DNA of 64,000 nt from Sphingobacterium daejeonense (GCF_901472535.1 NZ_LR590470.1:1860001-1924000); one strand, 5' to 3'. Numbered from the stretch's first letter, positions 9,454 through 19,357 are shown. Notes: generated by a model not told the origin, from the letters alone. Translations and numbers: made by a program.

Positions 9454-10202
9454 AGATATATGAAATTTCTATATTGTTGATATTGGCAATTATTATTGTC
9501 GTATTTGTTTTCTTATTGTATAATCAATATTATAAGAGAATACAAGAGGAGAATAATTTGAGACATCAACAGGAATTGCAATTTGAGGTAGATTCGAAGG
9601 CATTGGCAATCAATACGCAAGAAGAAGAAAGAAAAAGAATTGCTAGGACACTGCATGATGAACTAGGTAATAAATTGCAAGTGCTTAAGCTTAATTTAAA
9701 CAGTTTTCAGGAACAATTGGATTCTGATCATTTTTTGATTTTTAGAGAAAAACTGGACGCATTAATAGATACTACGCGTGAGATATCCCATAGAATGTAT
9801 CCTGTGAACCTAGAATATTTTGGATTGGTACTCACTTTAGAAGAAATGGAAAGTAATCTTATCGGATATGATTATAAGTTATTCTTATTGCGGCCATATA
9901 CTGAAAGACCTTTAAGCTTTGAAGTTCAAGTCTATAGAATAATCCTGGAGTTTGTAAATAATACTATTAAGCACGCCCATGCAAACAAATTGCTAATTTA
10001 TATCAGAGATACAGATAAGCACATATCCTTTTTATTGAAAGATAATGGGAGGGGTTTTTCCATGGATAATAAAAAAGGAATGGGGCTTTCGAATATGAAT
10101 ACAAGGGTAGAATTACTGAATGGTAAATCTAAGCTGAGCTCGGCAGTTGGAAAGGGAACAAGGTTAATTATGGTTTTCTCTAAGCATGAAGGTTATGAGT
10201 GA
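9414..10202 (+). CDS. Sensor histidine kinase, NarL/DegS type (HisKA_3)
   Basis: The 262-residue kinase has one N-terminal membrane helix (ISILLILAIIIVVFVFLLY), a short coiled linker and the HisKA_3 dimerisation/phosphoacceptor motif EEERKRIARTLHDELGNKL, where His is the phosphorylated residue. The ATPase domain shows the N box (FVNNTIKHAHANKL), DNGRGF and GMGLSNMNTRV. It should phosphorylate the response regulator encoded next, whose frame overlaps its stop. The start is uncertain: the chosen ATG lies inside the upstream gene, and a later TTG just before the membrane helix is possible. Confidence 0.88.
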   Translation: MPLLFLLYAKIYIEIYEISILLILAIIIVVFVFLLYNQYYKRIQEENNLRHQQELQFEVDSKALAINTQEEERKRIARTLHDELGNKLQVLKLNLNSFQEQLDSDHFLIFREKLDALIDTTREISHRMYPVNLEYFGLVLTLEEMESNLIGYDYKLFLLRPYTERPLSFEVQVYRIILEFVNNTIKHAHANKLLIYIRDTDKHISFLLKDNGRGFSMDNKKGMGLSNMNTRVELLNGKSKLSSAVGKGTRLIMVFSKHEGYE

Positions 10203-10863
10203 GATTAAAATTGCATTAATGGATGATGAATCATTGTTTATTGAAGGATTGAGTCTGCTTATTGAAAGAATTCCAAATTGTAAGGTTGTTTATAAAAACA
10301 GTGATTCATCCACATTAATTGATGATTTCTACAGCTTGCCTGAAATTGACATTCCAGATATTCTACTTTTGGATATTCAGATGGAACCAATCTCAGGGCT
10401 TGAGTTGGTAGAGAAAATTTTACCAAATTTTCCTAAGGTTAAGATCCTGATCCTTTCTTCTCATTATAAATCTAATATGATTGGTCATATGTTGAAGCTT
10501 GGAGTCTCTGGTTTTCTTCCTAAAGTAATTGATACCGAAACATTAAAAAATGCAATTCAAACTGTATATCAAACTGGAGTATATGTCTCAGCCTCAGATT
10601 ATCAATTACTGCATCAATATCTAAACAATCCAAATAAAAAAGTATCATTTGACCTAAAAGATCAATTGACAGAACGAGAAATTGAAGTGATCCGTTTGAT
10701 CTGTGAAGAATATACCAATATAGAAATTGCTGAACAATTGTTTCTCAGTAAGCGTACTGTGGAAAGTCACAGACAGCGGATATTAGATAAATTAGGATTG
10801 AAAAACACTGTTGGGTTAGTAATATATGCCTTAGCCAATGAAATATTCGTCCCCAAAAAATAA
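10195..10863 (+). CDS. LuxR/NarL-type response regulator
   Basis: The receiver domain starts IKIALMDDESLFIEG (acid pair DD), has the phosphoacceptor Asp in ILLLDIQMEPISGLEL and the Lys in GFLPKVID. The C terminus is a LuxR-type helix-turn-helix (LTEREIEVIRLICEEYTNIEIAEQLFLSKRTVESHRQRI). It is translationally coupled to the kinase (ATG overlaps the kinase stop region); an alternative ATG lies nine bases earlier. Together they form a NarX/NarL-like pair that probably controls transcription of unknown targets. Confidence 0.92.
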   Translation: MSEIKIALMDDESLFIEGLSLLIERIPNCKVVYKNSDSSTLIDDFYSLPEIDIPDILLLDIQMEPISGLELVEKILPNFPKVKILILSSHYKSNMIGHMLKLGVSGFLPKVIDTETLKNAIQTVYQTGVYVSASDYQLLHQYLNNPNKKVSFDLKDQLTEREIEVIRLICEEYTNIEIAEQLFLSKRTVESHRQRILDKLGLKNTVGLVIYALANEIFVPKK

Positions 10864-10993
10864 GTGATTGCGTATAAATACTGAATCCTAAATTTCAGTT
10901 TTTTCGCTCTAGCTACTGAATGATTGAGTCCTTAAATTTGATATATCAAGAGAGTAATAGCTTGAATATTATTTTAACCTCAAGAATCCGATT

Positions 10994-11320
10994 ATGTCAA
11001 CCTTACAAAATAATACTTTCAGCAATCAACAACTGTTGAACAATAATGTAGATTCTTACGACCCAACCATGTCGAATTATATTAATACGATTGTTGCCTA
11101 TAATTTTTTGCAAGAAAAATATCTCGAAGATCTGAGTTCTCCTTCTGAAAAAATAAAAGAACAATCAGAACAGAAATGGAATAATATTAAGGTTCAGCTT
11201 GAGAACAACATTAGAACCATTTATAATAGGTTGGATCAAGAAAACAGTCGTTTTTTAGAAGATGCAAAGCAAATTCTCGAAAAGACAATAGGATTAAAAA
11301 ACCAATCTTCAATTGCTTAA
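10994..11320 (+). CDS. Hypothetical protein, 108 residues
   Basis: A small Asn/Gln-rich, mostly helical soluble protein starting MSTLQNNTFSNQQLL; the second half (EKIKEQSEQKWNNIKVQLENNIRTIYNRLDQENSRF) looks like a helical hairpin or coiled coil. There is no signal peptide and no recognised family. It lies 130 bases after the response regulator, with its own spacer, and is followed by the terminator later split by the IS element. It could be a target of the two-component system, but nothing shows this directly. Confidence 0.55.
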   Translation: MSTLQNNTFSNQQLLNNNVDSYDPTMSNYINTIVAYNFLQEKYLEDLSSPSEKIKEQSEQKWNNIKVQLENNIRTIYNRLDQENSRFLEDAKQILEKTIGLKNQSSIA

Positions 11321-11569
11321 TATGTAAACATTCAATATGGAATAGAGCGTAATTTAAAACCAATCAATCATAGTTTTTATTTATCTAAAATCACACTAAT
11401 TGTTAAACCCTATATTCTTCTCTCCACATTCAAGGGGGAAAACCTTGAAAATTTGGAATGTTTGGGTATTTCAAATAAGCATCACAGATGTTTATTGATT
11501 AAGTTTAGTTAATAAAGTCTTCGGCCGCTCGACGAGGGCACTGAAAAAGTCCTCTTTTAGAATGGGCTA

Positions 11570-11609
11570 AAAAAAGGAGTGGAAAACAACAGTTTTCTGC
11601 TCCTTTTTT
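11570..11609 (+). terminator. Hairpin with T run inside the IS left end
   Basis: An 18-bp stem (AAAAAAGGAG-TG-GAAAAC with GTTTTC-TG-CTCCTTTTTT, loop AACA) lies between the left inverted repeat and the transposase ATG at 11643. It looks like a terminator that protects the transposase from read-through transcription entering the element. The same structure is present in copy 2 at about 24460-24499 on the other strand. Confidence 0.65.
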
Positions 11610-11642
11610 CGTATCTTAAAGTAGGCTTTAACGGACATCAGG

Positions 11643-13091
11643 ATGCTTTCTACCCAACAAAAAATTCAGTTCAGTTCCTATTCGGGATTGTACGATATCA
11701 TTGTTCCAAAAGACAATCTACTTCGCAAAATCAACGATCTTATCGATTTCAGTTTTATACATGAGGAACTTTTGGAGAAGTATTGCCAGACCAATGGGCG
11801 TACAGCAGAGAGCCCCATCAAGATGTTCAAGTACCTTCTGTTAAAGACGATCTACACCGTTTCGGATGTTGATGTCGTTGATCGTTCCAGATATGACATG
11901 TCCTTTAAATACTTTCTGGAAATGGCCCCTGAGGAGGATGTGATCAATCCAAGTTCGCTCACCAAATTCCGTAAGCTACGGTTAAAGGACATGGACCTAT
12001 TGAACCTGTTGATCAATAAGACCGTAACGATCGCTCTTGAAAAGGGTATTATAAAATCAAGGTCCATCATCGTAGATGCCACACATACCCATTGCAGATC
12101 GAACCCATACACAGCACTGGAAGTGCTCAAGGAACGATCCAAGCTGTTGAGGAAAGCAATATATCAGATCGATGAGGACTACAAAGGGCGCCTACCACAA
12201 AAGAACGAGTCCAACGACCTGGACCAAGAGCTTGCCTATTGCAGGGAATTACAGAGAGTGCTGGATCAGGATCAATCTATCAGTGAAATACCGGCTGTAA
12301 AAGAGAAGTTGAACCTGTTGAAGGAAACCATCGAGGACACAAAGGAATACTATCTGCTCTCAAAAGATGGTGAAGCCAGGCTTGGACATAAATCAATGGA
12401 CAGTAGTTTCTTTGGCTATAAAACACATCTGGCAATGACCGAGGAACGCATCATCACAGCAGCGGTCGTTACTACAGGCGAGAAAGGTGATGGTCCGGAA
12501 CTGCCCCGATTATTGGAGATCAGCCAGCAGAATGGAATGGAAGTGGACACGATTATAGGCGATGCCGCATATTCTGGAAAGGACAATCTACGGCTGGCAA
12601 AAGAACAGAACATTGATATCATCGCTAAATTGAAACCGGCAGTCAGCCAGGGATCCAGGAAAGAAAGCGATCACTTTCACTACAATAAAGATGCGGGGAT
12701 GTTTGTCTGTCCGGCTGGCCATCTAGCAATCCGGAAGGCCCGTCAGGGCAAAAAGAACATAGGTAAAAATCAAGCAGACACGTATTACTTCGATGTGGAT
12801 AGATGTAAGGTTTGCCCTCTCAGGGAAGGATGTTATAAGGATGGGTCAAAAACAAAGACCTATTCGATAACCATTAAATCCGAACTCCATAAAGAGCAGA
12901 TGGCTTTCCAGCAAACCTATCATTACCGGAGCAAGTCTAAGGAAAGGTATAAGATCGAGGCAAAGAACAGTGAGCTCAAGAATGTCCATGGTTATGGAAG
13001 AGCAGATTCCTATGGCATCCAAAATATGGAAATGCAGGGTGCAATGGCCATCTTCACGGTAAACTTGAAAAGAATCCTGAAATTGATCTAA
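11643..13091 (+). CDS. IS1182-family transposase (DDE)
   Basis: The 482-residue protein starts with the DUF772-like helical domain (MLSTQQKIQFSSYSGLYDII; SPIKMFKYLLLKTIYTVSDVDVVDRSRYDMSFKYFL), then carries a DDE/RNase H-like catalytic core: first Asp in IIVDATHTH, second Asp in VDTIIGDAAYSG, and the terminal Glu in YKIEAKNSELKNVHGYGRA. Cys-rich residues lie in the insertion (CPAGH, RCKVCPLREGCYKDG). It is intact and probably able to move this copy and the frameshifted second copy in trans. Confidence 0.93.
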   Translation: MLSTQQKIQFSSYSGLYDIIVPKDNLLRKINDLIDFSFIHEELLEKYCQTNGRTAESPIKMFKYLLLKTIYTVSDVDVVDRSRYDMSFKYFLEMAPEEDVINPSSLTKFRKLRLKDMDLLNLLINKTVTIALEKGIIKSRSIIVDATHTHCRSNPYTALEVLKERSKLLRKAIYQIDEDYKGRLPQKNESNDLDQELAYCRELQRVLDQDQSISEIPAVKEKLNLLKETIEDTKEYYLLSKDGEARLGHKSMDSSFFGYKTHLAMTEERIITAAVVTTGEKGDGPELPRLLEISQQNGMEVDTIIGDAAYSGKDNLRLAKEQNIDIIAKLKPAVSQGSRKESDHFHYNKDAGMFVCPAGHLAIRKARQGKKNIGKNQADTYYFDVDRCKVCPLREGCYKDGSKTKTYSITIKSELHKEQMAFQQTYHYRSKSKERYKIEAKNSELKNVHGYGRADSYGIQNMEMQGAMAIFTVNLKRILKLI

Positions 13092-13315
13092 AAAGGAGGA
13101 ATATTACCTCAAAATCAATGGATTTGAGATTCTGAAAGCCTAAATAGCCACTCATGGTCGATTAAACCTTCAATAAAACCATTAAAAAACAAATTTTCAG
13201 AAATCCCTAGAACAAAAATGACCGAGTAAGATAAATCCTGTACTCAGTCATTTCTTTAAATCTCATTAAAAAGTTGAGACTTTTTCAGTGCCCTCCGCTC
13301 GACTGAAGGCTTTTT

Positions 13316-14385
13316 TTATTTGTCCATTTCATTGACAATGTTTTCAATAACTTCATTGACATGATGATATTTTAATAGGGGAGCAGCTTGACTAGCCCAA
13401 AAGGACTTAAAATCTGGATTTGATTCTGTATTTGCAGGATATGCTCCAAGTTTACCAACAATCTTCCCCTGCAATGGATAAGGAGCAACTGAATTCTGAT
13501 AATCTTTTAGTTCTTCTGTTAATCGATTTCTGAGTCCTCGAGATAATCTACCTGTAAACAATTTAGTTAAAGTTGTATATCGTGCGTCAGTTGAAAACAA
13601 TTTTTTTCGATGGATATTACTTGTGCCTGATTCCTCAGTAGCCAGAAATGCCGTACCTATCTGTACAGCATCTGCCCCCAAAGTAAAAGCTGCCTTAACT
13701 CCTCGAGCATCAACTATTCCTCCAGCAGCTATGATAGGGATTTTTACATGGTCAGCACCTGTGGAATCAAGGAAAATGTCCCTACCAAAGAATTTTCTGG
13801 CTTATCCAAGAATGAAACTCTATGACCTCCAGCATCAATACCAGTAGGCTACAACAGCATCTATACCAGCGTTTTCAATCGCTATCGCCTCATCTAATGT
13901 GGTTGCAGCACCAATTGTCTTAATGTTCAATTGCCTACATTTTTTCCAAAATGTCTTCAGAGGGAATCCCAAACACAAAACTGAAAAACGGCGGGCTTTA
14001 CTTCAAAAATTGCCTCTATTTGATTCTCAAAAGTCGGGCTTTCAGGTAAAGGATATGTAGGTGGTTCGGCGCCAACTTCATCAAAGTATGGTTGGAATAT
14101 CTTGATGATATCAACTAAGCTTTGTTCATTGAAATTCGTAGTCTCTGGGTCCACATCATTAACCCACAAATTCAGGTTGAAAGGCTTTGAAGTTTCCTTT
14201 CTAATATCGTTTGATATCTCTATGATCTCATGGGCATAAAAGGGTTGACACCCATATGAACCCAATGCTCCTGCATTTGAAACAGCTGTTGTTAAAGCTA
14301 TTGAAGAAATTCTTCCCCCAAATGGTCCTTGAACTATTGGAAGATCAATATTTAAAAGATCGGTAAGCTTCGTGTCTTTCCACAT
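13316..14385 (-). pseudogene. Nitronate monooxygenase (2-nitropropane dioxygenase family), several frameshifts
   Basis: Pieces in three frames make one FMN-dependent nitronate monooxygenase of about 356 residues: LTDLLNIDLPIVQGPFGG and SNAGALGSYG at the N terminus, FGIPSEDILEKCRQLNIKTIGAATTLDEA after a break near 13955, EAGGHR-like AGGHRVSFLDKPENSLVG after a break near 13850, and PIIAAGGIVDARG with GADAVQIGTAFLATEESG in the C-terminal piece. The family oxidises alkyl nitronates and detoxifies propionate-3-nitronate-like toxins. The breaks are small indels. The gene converges on the split terminator at its 3' end. Confidence 0.8.
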
Positions 14386-14612
14386 AGCAATTAGTTTTAC
14401 ATTAAATTTAACAGGATTAGAAGAAATACAAAAATCCTTAAGGTCAAAATTACAAAGAGCTGATTAAGAGAGAGAAATATATTCATTTGGTCCACATGAG
14501 TATTTTCCTAGTTATAAAGGGGGAATGAATATATTTTTAAATAATCTATAATTTTCACAGAATGTATTTTTATCTCGAAAATTGAATTTTTGTAATTTTT
14601 TATATTAACGCA

Positions 14613-15296
14613 TCAATCTTTAATTTCAAATTTTTTGAAGAAAAATAGAACCAACAAAAACTGACTATATCCATAAACAGCATCTTCTATCGGAATTGTT
14701 AACATTCGAATTCCTAGAAAATCATTTGGGTTATAATTTACGATAGGTGATTCAAGCCCTGTACCAGTTAAAACTCCATTCACAGGGAAAAATCCTAACA
14801 TTAATATCGTGAATACTAAGGAAGCTTGTCCTATCCATTTTACTCGAACTATAAAATGCAAGTATATTAATGTGAAGATAGTTACAATAACTGTTACTAG
14901 GGTATATATTTTATCGTAATGAAGCAGTGCTATCAAACAACAAACAATGATACTTACAAAAACAATAATATTGTTAAATGCTGAGGTCCATTCTAATTTG
15001 AAGAATTTGTCAATGCAGAAATAAGTGAAAATGCAGGAGAAAGGAATAAAGATAAAAAACAAACATTCTTCTAAGGGCAATGGGCCAATGTTTAATCCGA
15101 TTGTATAATTTTCATTGAACCACCAAACTCCATGGTTTGTAAACCATATATCCCATGCAATAAATGGAATAGCTACAATTATAGCTGCTTTCAAAAAGGG
15201 TATAAATTGTCTGTTGAATTTTATTCTTTTATCAAAAGATGCTATAAAACAAATGATGACCGTGAAAAATAATATTAAAAAATAAGTGTATTTCAT
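14613..15296 (-). CDS. crtYcd: Lycopene cyclase, CrtYcd heterodimer-type membrane protein
   Basis: The 227-residue protein is a polytopic membrane protein with two lycopene-cyclase-domain repeats: FIAWDIWFTNHGVWWFNENYTIG and PLPLEECLFFIFIPFSC in the first, IPIEDAVYGYSQFLLVLFFF in the second. PxE(E/D) motifs of this family are the presumed catalytic acid sites. It converts lycopene to beta-carotene. The start overlaps the stop of crtZ by four bases (ATGA), so it is the last gene of the carotenoid operon and co-translated with crtZ. Confidence 0.9.
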   Translation of the reverse strand: MKYTYFLILFFTVIICFIASFDKRIKFNRQFIPFLKAAIIVAIPFIAWDIWFTNHGVWWFNENYTIGLNIGPLPLEECLFFIFIPFSCIFTYFCIDKFFKLEWTSAFNNIIVFVSIIVCCLIALLHYDKIYTLVTVIVTIFTLIYLHFIVRVKWIGQASLVFTILMLGFFPVNGVLTGTGLESPIVNYNPNDFLGIRMLTIPIEDAVYGYSQFLLVLFFFKKFEIKD

Positions 15297-15760
15297 GAGT
15301 TATCAGTTTTGTTCTTATACATTTGGAAATACTTTATTGGTACATATAAAAACCCGAAGCATTCTCCATCTTCTTTTCCAAGATGCTTATGGTGCTGTTT
15401 ATGAGCTCTTCTTAAAGCCAAAAAATATGGGTTTTTGGTATGGCTGAAAATTTTAAACCGTTGGTGGATAAAGATATCATGAACAAAAAAATAGGCAATA
15501 CCGTATAGCATAATACCTAGTCCAATAAAGAATAAGTAATTGTAATTATCCAATGATCCAAAATACATCAATGCGATAGTCGGTAAAGCAAATATGACAA
15601 AGAAATAATCATTTTTTTCCATAACCGTTGTATTGCTATGGTCATGATGATCTCTATGTAGATACCATAAAAATCCGTGCATAATATATTTATGAATGAT
15701 CCATGTCGCACCTTCCATCAAAATAAAGGTCAAAATCAATATGAATATTTTTAAAATCAT
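15293..15760 (-). CDS. crtZ: Beta-carotene hydroxylase
   Basis: The 155-residue membrane di-iron protein shows the histidine clusters of the fatty acid hydroxylase family: HKYIMHG, HRDHHDH, FFVHDIFIHQRF and RRAHKQHHKHLGKEDGECFGFL. It hydroxylates beta-carotene to zeaxanthin. Length and motif order fit bacterial CrtZ. It is flanked by the unknown operon protein upstream and the lycopene cyclase downstream, so the operon end product is most likely zeaxanthin or a derivative. Confidence 0.93.
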   Translation of the reverse strand: MILKIFILILTFILMEGATWIIHKYIMHGFLWYLHRDHHDHSNTTVMEKNDYFFVIFALPTIALMYFGSLDNYNYLFFIGLGIMLYGIAYFFVHDIFIHQRFKIFSHTKNPYFLALRRAHKQHHKHLGKEDGECFGFLYVPIKYFQMYKNKTDNS

Positions 15761-15774
15761 GGTATTACAATTTA

Positions 15775-16227
15775 TTAATCACTGACTGCAAATAACTCGT
15801 TGATATTATTTCGGACTATTGCTGAACTGATTGTCTTCTGATTGGATTTTATAAACTCCTTATCTGAATTAATGTTCGAATTATACCCTAAAAATAAAGG
15901 GGCATTTTTTTGAATCGATAATCGAATAAACCTGAGTTCAACATTCTCGGGATCTAATTTAATCGCCTTTTCAATATTATTTTTTCCCTCCTTAAAAGTC
16001 TTGAGCTTATTTATTGGATTAAAAACATGATTTGCCCAAATAGTTTGCAACCCGCCTAAATAACCCAAATTGATCGGACGATCATTTTTTTTCTTCAATT
16101 CGGAAATCATTCTTGAACATAATTGCTTGTCTTTAATCGAAGCAGTATAATTTGTCCTGACAAAATCAATATCAACACCATTAATATTAAAACTGATCAA
16201 GAATAACAGTATCGAGATCATTTTCAT
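15775..16227 (-). CDS. Hypothetical exported protein of the carotenoid operon
   Basis: The 150-residue product begins with a signal peptide (MKMISILLFLISFNINGVD). The mature part is basic and partly TPR-like (NIEKAIKLDPENVELRFIRLSIQ). No enzyme motif is seen. The ATG overlaps the crtB stop (TAATG), which ties it to the pathway operon. I infer it is a conserved accessory protein of Bacteroidetes carotenoid clusters, function unknown. Confidence 0.65.
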   Translation of the reverse strand: MKMISILLFLISFNINGVDIDFVRTNYTASIKDKQLCSRMISELKKKNDRPINLGYLGGLQTIWANHVFNPINKLKTFKEGKNNIEKAIKLDPENVELRFIRLSIQKNAPLFLGYNSNINSDKEFIKSNQKTISSAIVRNNINELFAVSD

Positions 16228-17064
16228 TATAAAAAGGCTGTTTTATATCTCAAATAACTCTTTAAAGCAACATAAGCTTTTTGGGTATTCGGAATCCGAG
16301 TTCTACTCTGGAGGATTTCTTGAGATGATTTACTCTTAATCTTCTCAAACAAAGAAAGGTAGTATTTGTAGGCAAGATATACTCCAAAAATCGATGAACT
16401 TGGCAACTTCTTGATGCCAATAAAAGCTTCTTTAAATTCCAGTTCAATTTCTTTTTCAATCTTACTTTTTTATATCGTTGTCAAAAATGCTCATATCTAT
16501 ATTTGGGAAATAACTCCTTCCCAATATTTGATAATCGTCCTTAAGATCTCTAAGAAAATTTACTTTTTGAAATGCTGAACCCAATTTCATGGCATAAGGT
16601 TTTAACTCTTCATAGCGTACTTTATCACCTTCTGTAAAAACCTGTAAACACATTAGACCCACTACCTCAGCAGAACCATAAATATATTCATCATAGAGCT
16701 CCGAATCATAAGTGATTTTTTGAAGATCCATTTCCATGCTGTGTAAAAAGCGTTCGATTAAATATTGGTCGATTTTATAATGATTGACAGTTTCTTGGAA
16801 GGATTGTAAAATAGGATTCAAAGAGATTCCTTCTTGAAGAGCATGGTCGGTCTCAATCCTTAATCTTCTTAATAGCTTCTCTTTGTCATAGCCATGAAAA
16901 CTATCTACTATCTCATCGGCTAAGCGAACATAACCATAAATAGCATAGACAGCCTTACGAATTGATGGACTTAAGGCCAATATTCCTAAAGAAAAACTAG
17001 TGCTATATTTTTCTGTTGTTTTTTTGCTAACCTCATAGGCCAACTCATCAAATAGTTTTTTCAT
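16227..17064 (-). pseudogene. crtB: Phytoene synthase, one frameshift
   Basis: The first 200 residues hold the trans-isoprenyl diphosphate synthase motifs YGYVRLADEIVDSF and QKVNFLRDLKDDYQILGRSYFP, matching the two Asp-rich regions of squalene/phytoene synthases. An extra A in the A run near 16467 breaks the frame; removing it continues as SKIEKEIELEFKEAFIGIKKLP to RYKTAFL and gives 278 residues, the usual length. The enzyme condenses two geranylgeranyl diphosphates to phytoene. It is five to ten bases downstream of crtI. Confidence 0.9.
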
Positions 17065-17070
17065 AGTTTT

Positions 17071-18559
17071 TTATCTAAGATTATTAACTTCTTTTGCTAC
17101 AATATTTCCAGAAATAATAGATGGAGGAACACCGGGACCTGGAACTGTCAACTGACCTGTGTAAAATAAGTTCTGGACTTTCTTGTTTCTTGATTTTTGG
17201 TTTTAAAACAGCAGTTTGACTCAAGGTATTTGCCAAACCATAAGCATTTCCGCCAAATGCATTATAATCATGAATAAAATCACTGACACAATAACTTCTC
17301 TTATAGATTATTTTGGAGGCCAAATCTTCGACTCCAGCATGACTTTCAAGCCTTGATATCATTTCAAATAAAATTTTTTTCTCGAGTTTCCTCAGAGTCT
17401 TCGATATGAATCGCCAATGGCATCAACAGAAATATGTTTTCACATCCCTCAGGCGCTACATTAGGGTCAGTCTTTGAAGGACAACAACAATAAAACAAAG
17501 GATTTTTCTGGCCACTTTTTCTCACCATAAATGGTTTCAATATGCTCATCCAGATCATGTTCAAAAAATAACGTATGATGTTTTAAGGTCGGGATTCTTT
17601 CCTTAATTCCGAGATAATAAATCAAACAGGAGGGAGCAAAGGTTTTACCTTTCCAGTAATCTTCTCTGTAGTTCCGAAATTCCTGTGGCAATAAAGATTC
17701 TGTATGATGGTAATCTGATGAAGAGATGATGTAATCAAAATTGTGCCTTACACCATTTATGGTTAAATAGGAGACATTGTTTCTTGTACATCAATTTTTT
17801 CTACCGTTTGGCTGAAGTGAAATTTGGCCCCCTTGATGTTCTGCCACTGTCTTCATAGCTAAAACTAACTGATAAAAACCGCCCATCGGATAATGAGTGC
17901 CAAGAGCATAACCCCCATAGTTCATTAAACTATAGAGAGCAGGTATATTTTTTGGAGATGCTCCTAAAAAGATCACCGGAAATTCCATGATAGTCCTTAG
18001 GTTGTGGTTGGTAAAATATTTGGACACATACTTCCTGAAGTTTGTTAGAAGATCTAATTTTATAGCAGAGCTGGCTATTTCAGGACTTACAAATTCGAGC
18101 CAATTGTGACACGGTTTCCTAATAAAATCCCTCATTCCAACTTCATATTTGAATTTCGCAGATTCCATGAACTTGTCCAGCTGAGCACCGGAAACCAACT
18201 TCTTGTTCTTCAAATAATTCTTTCAATTCCTCGTACTTTTCTGGAATACAAATGCTTTGACTGTCAAACTTGATTTCAAATTGTGGATTTAAGGATACTA
18301 AATCTAGAAAATCAGTGGTCTTATACCCAAAATCAGAAAAGAAATCATCAATAATGTCCGGCATCCAATACCAACTAGGTCCCATATCAAAAACAAAACC
18401 TTCGTCAGTGGTAAACTGCCTTGCACGTCCTCCTGGCTGATTATGTTTCTCGAAAACATGAACTTCATGACCATCTTGAGCAGTATAGGCAGCTGCCGAT
18501 AAGCCCGAAAAACCAGAACCAATTATTGCAATCCTCTTTTTTGATTTATTATTCAACAT
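17071..18559 (-). pseudogene. crtI: Phytoene desaturase, multiple frameshifts
   Basis: The N terminus has the FAD-binding motif AIIGSGFSGLSAAAYTAQDGH and the CrtI signature GPSWYWMPDIIDDFF. Further pieces in other frames cover the central part (FMESAKFKYEVGMRDFI; GGYALGTHYPMGGFYQL) and the end (NLFYTGQLTVPGPGVPPSII, the conserved FAD-binding C terminus). Breaks lie near 18190, 17780, 17700, 17480, 17365 and 17170. The total span fits a 495-residue enzyme, the normal size. It desaturates phytoene to lycopene. So many breaks in one gene would abolish pigment if real. Confidence 0.88.
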
Positions 18560-19247
18560 TTCGATCTTGTATATCTGGATTTATGAATCCGCTTGTTTTT
18601 TTCAAACCTTCACTGAGCAAATCTTCTCCTTCGATGTTTTTATCATATAGCTCTTTATGGAATACACTCAGTTTATTTAGTAACCGAATCAATGTCATTT
18701 TTTCTGAAAGGGTGAGGTCACCAGAAACAATTTTAGTAGCCTCTCTAATCTTTCCCATATGTTTCTCTAATTCATCTTTCCCAGCTTTTGTAATAAATAT
18801 CAACTTGCTCCTTTTGTCCTTTTCAGATTCTACCTGATCTACCCATCCATGTTTGATTAACCTATTTATAATTTGATTACCCACAGGCTTTTCATGAACA
18901 TTTTTACGTATGAGGTCCATTTTCGACATGGGACCAAAAGAATTTAGATTGATCAGATAAATAAAATCCTCCTGTCCTGAAAAATCAGACCCTTGAATAG
19001 CTGCTTTTGAATATGATTTGCCATATCTATTCATATGAACAATAAAAGTACTTATTACACTATCCGCACTTCTTCCATTTATCTTACCTTCCCAATCCGG
19101 TTCTGATTCTTCAGTTGATCTCCTTTGAGTATCTGCAATCCAATCTTTAAATCCTTGGATATCATTTTGATAAAGAGCTGATTCTTTGCTTTCTTCTTCA
19201 AATTCTGCAATTAGCTCGACTAAATCTTTTAGAAAGTTGATTTCCAT
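18549..19247 (-). CDS. MarR-family transcriptional regulator of the carotenoid operon
   Basis: The 232-residue protein carries a winged-helix domain in its middle (FGPMSKMDLIRKNVHEKPVGNQIINRLIKHGWVDQVESEKDKRSKLIFITKAG), typical of MarR proteins, with long helical N- and C-terminal extensions. It is the first gene of the carotenoid operon and its 3' end overlaps crtI by 11 bases. Location suggests it represses or tunes the operon. The 166-base spacer upstream of its ATG, facing the ClC gene terminator, should hold the operon promoter. Confidence 0.85.
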   Translation of the reverse strand: MEINFLKDLVELIAEFEEESKESALYQNDIQGFKDWIADTQRRSTEESEPDWEGKINGRSADSVISTFIVHMNRYGKSYSKAAIQGSDFSGQEDFIYLINLNSFGPMSKMDLIRKNVHEKPVGNQIINRLIKHGWVDQVESEKDKRSKLIFITKAGKDELEKHMGKIREATKIVSGDLTLSEKMTLIRLLNKLSVFHKELYDKNIEGEDLLSEGLKKTSGFINPDIQDRNVE

Positions 19248-19357
19248 AAATATTTAATATAGTACAAATATAAACTAAAAATGTTTTAAATAATTTAAAA
19301 ATAGTATAAAAATATACTAAATAAGCCCTGATTAATATTTGAATAAGTATAAACCAT

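Larger units (their letters stand above)
11534..13295 (+). mobile_element. IS1182-like insertion sequence, copy 1 (1762 bp, intact)
   Basis: The ends are an 18-base perfect inverted repeat, GAGGGCACTGAAAAAGTC and its complement. The element is flanked by an exact 8-base target duplication, CGCTCGAC, at 11526-11533 and 13296-13303. It carries one transposase gene. A second copy at 22772-24535 lies in opposite orientation and differs by two single-base insertions and two substitutions. An internal hairpin near the left end precedes the transposase, and another (arms AAATGAC and GTCATTT with GAGTA/TACTC) lies at about 13217-13254 near the right end. Confidence 0.93.
11515..13312. terminator. Bidirectional terminator interrupted by the first IS1182-like copy
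   Basis: The left arm AAGTCTTCG at 11515-11523 pairs (two G-U) with the right arm TGAAGGCTT at 13304-13312, which is followed by a T run. Removing the IS and one copy of the 8-base duplication rebuilds a hairpin with a 10-base loop between the convergent genes at 10994-11320 and 13316-14385. Confidence 0.7.
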
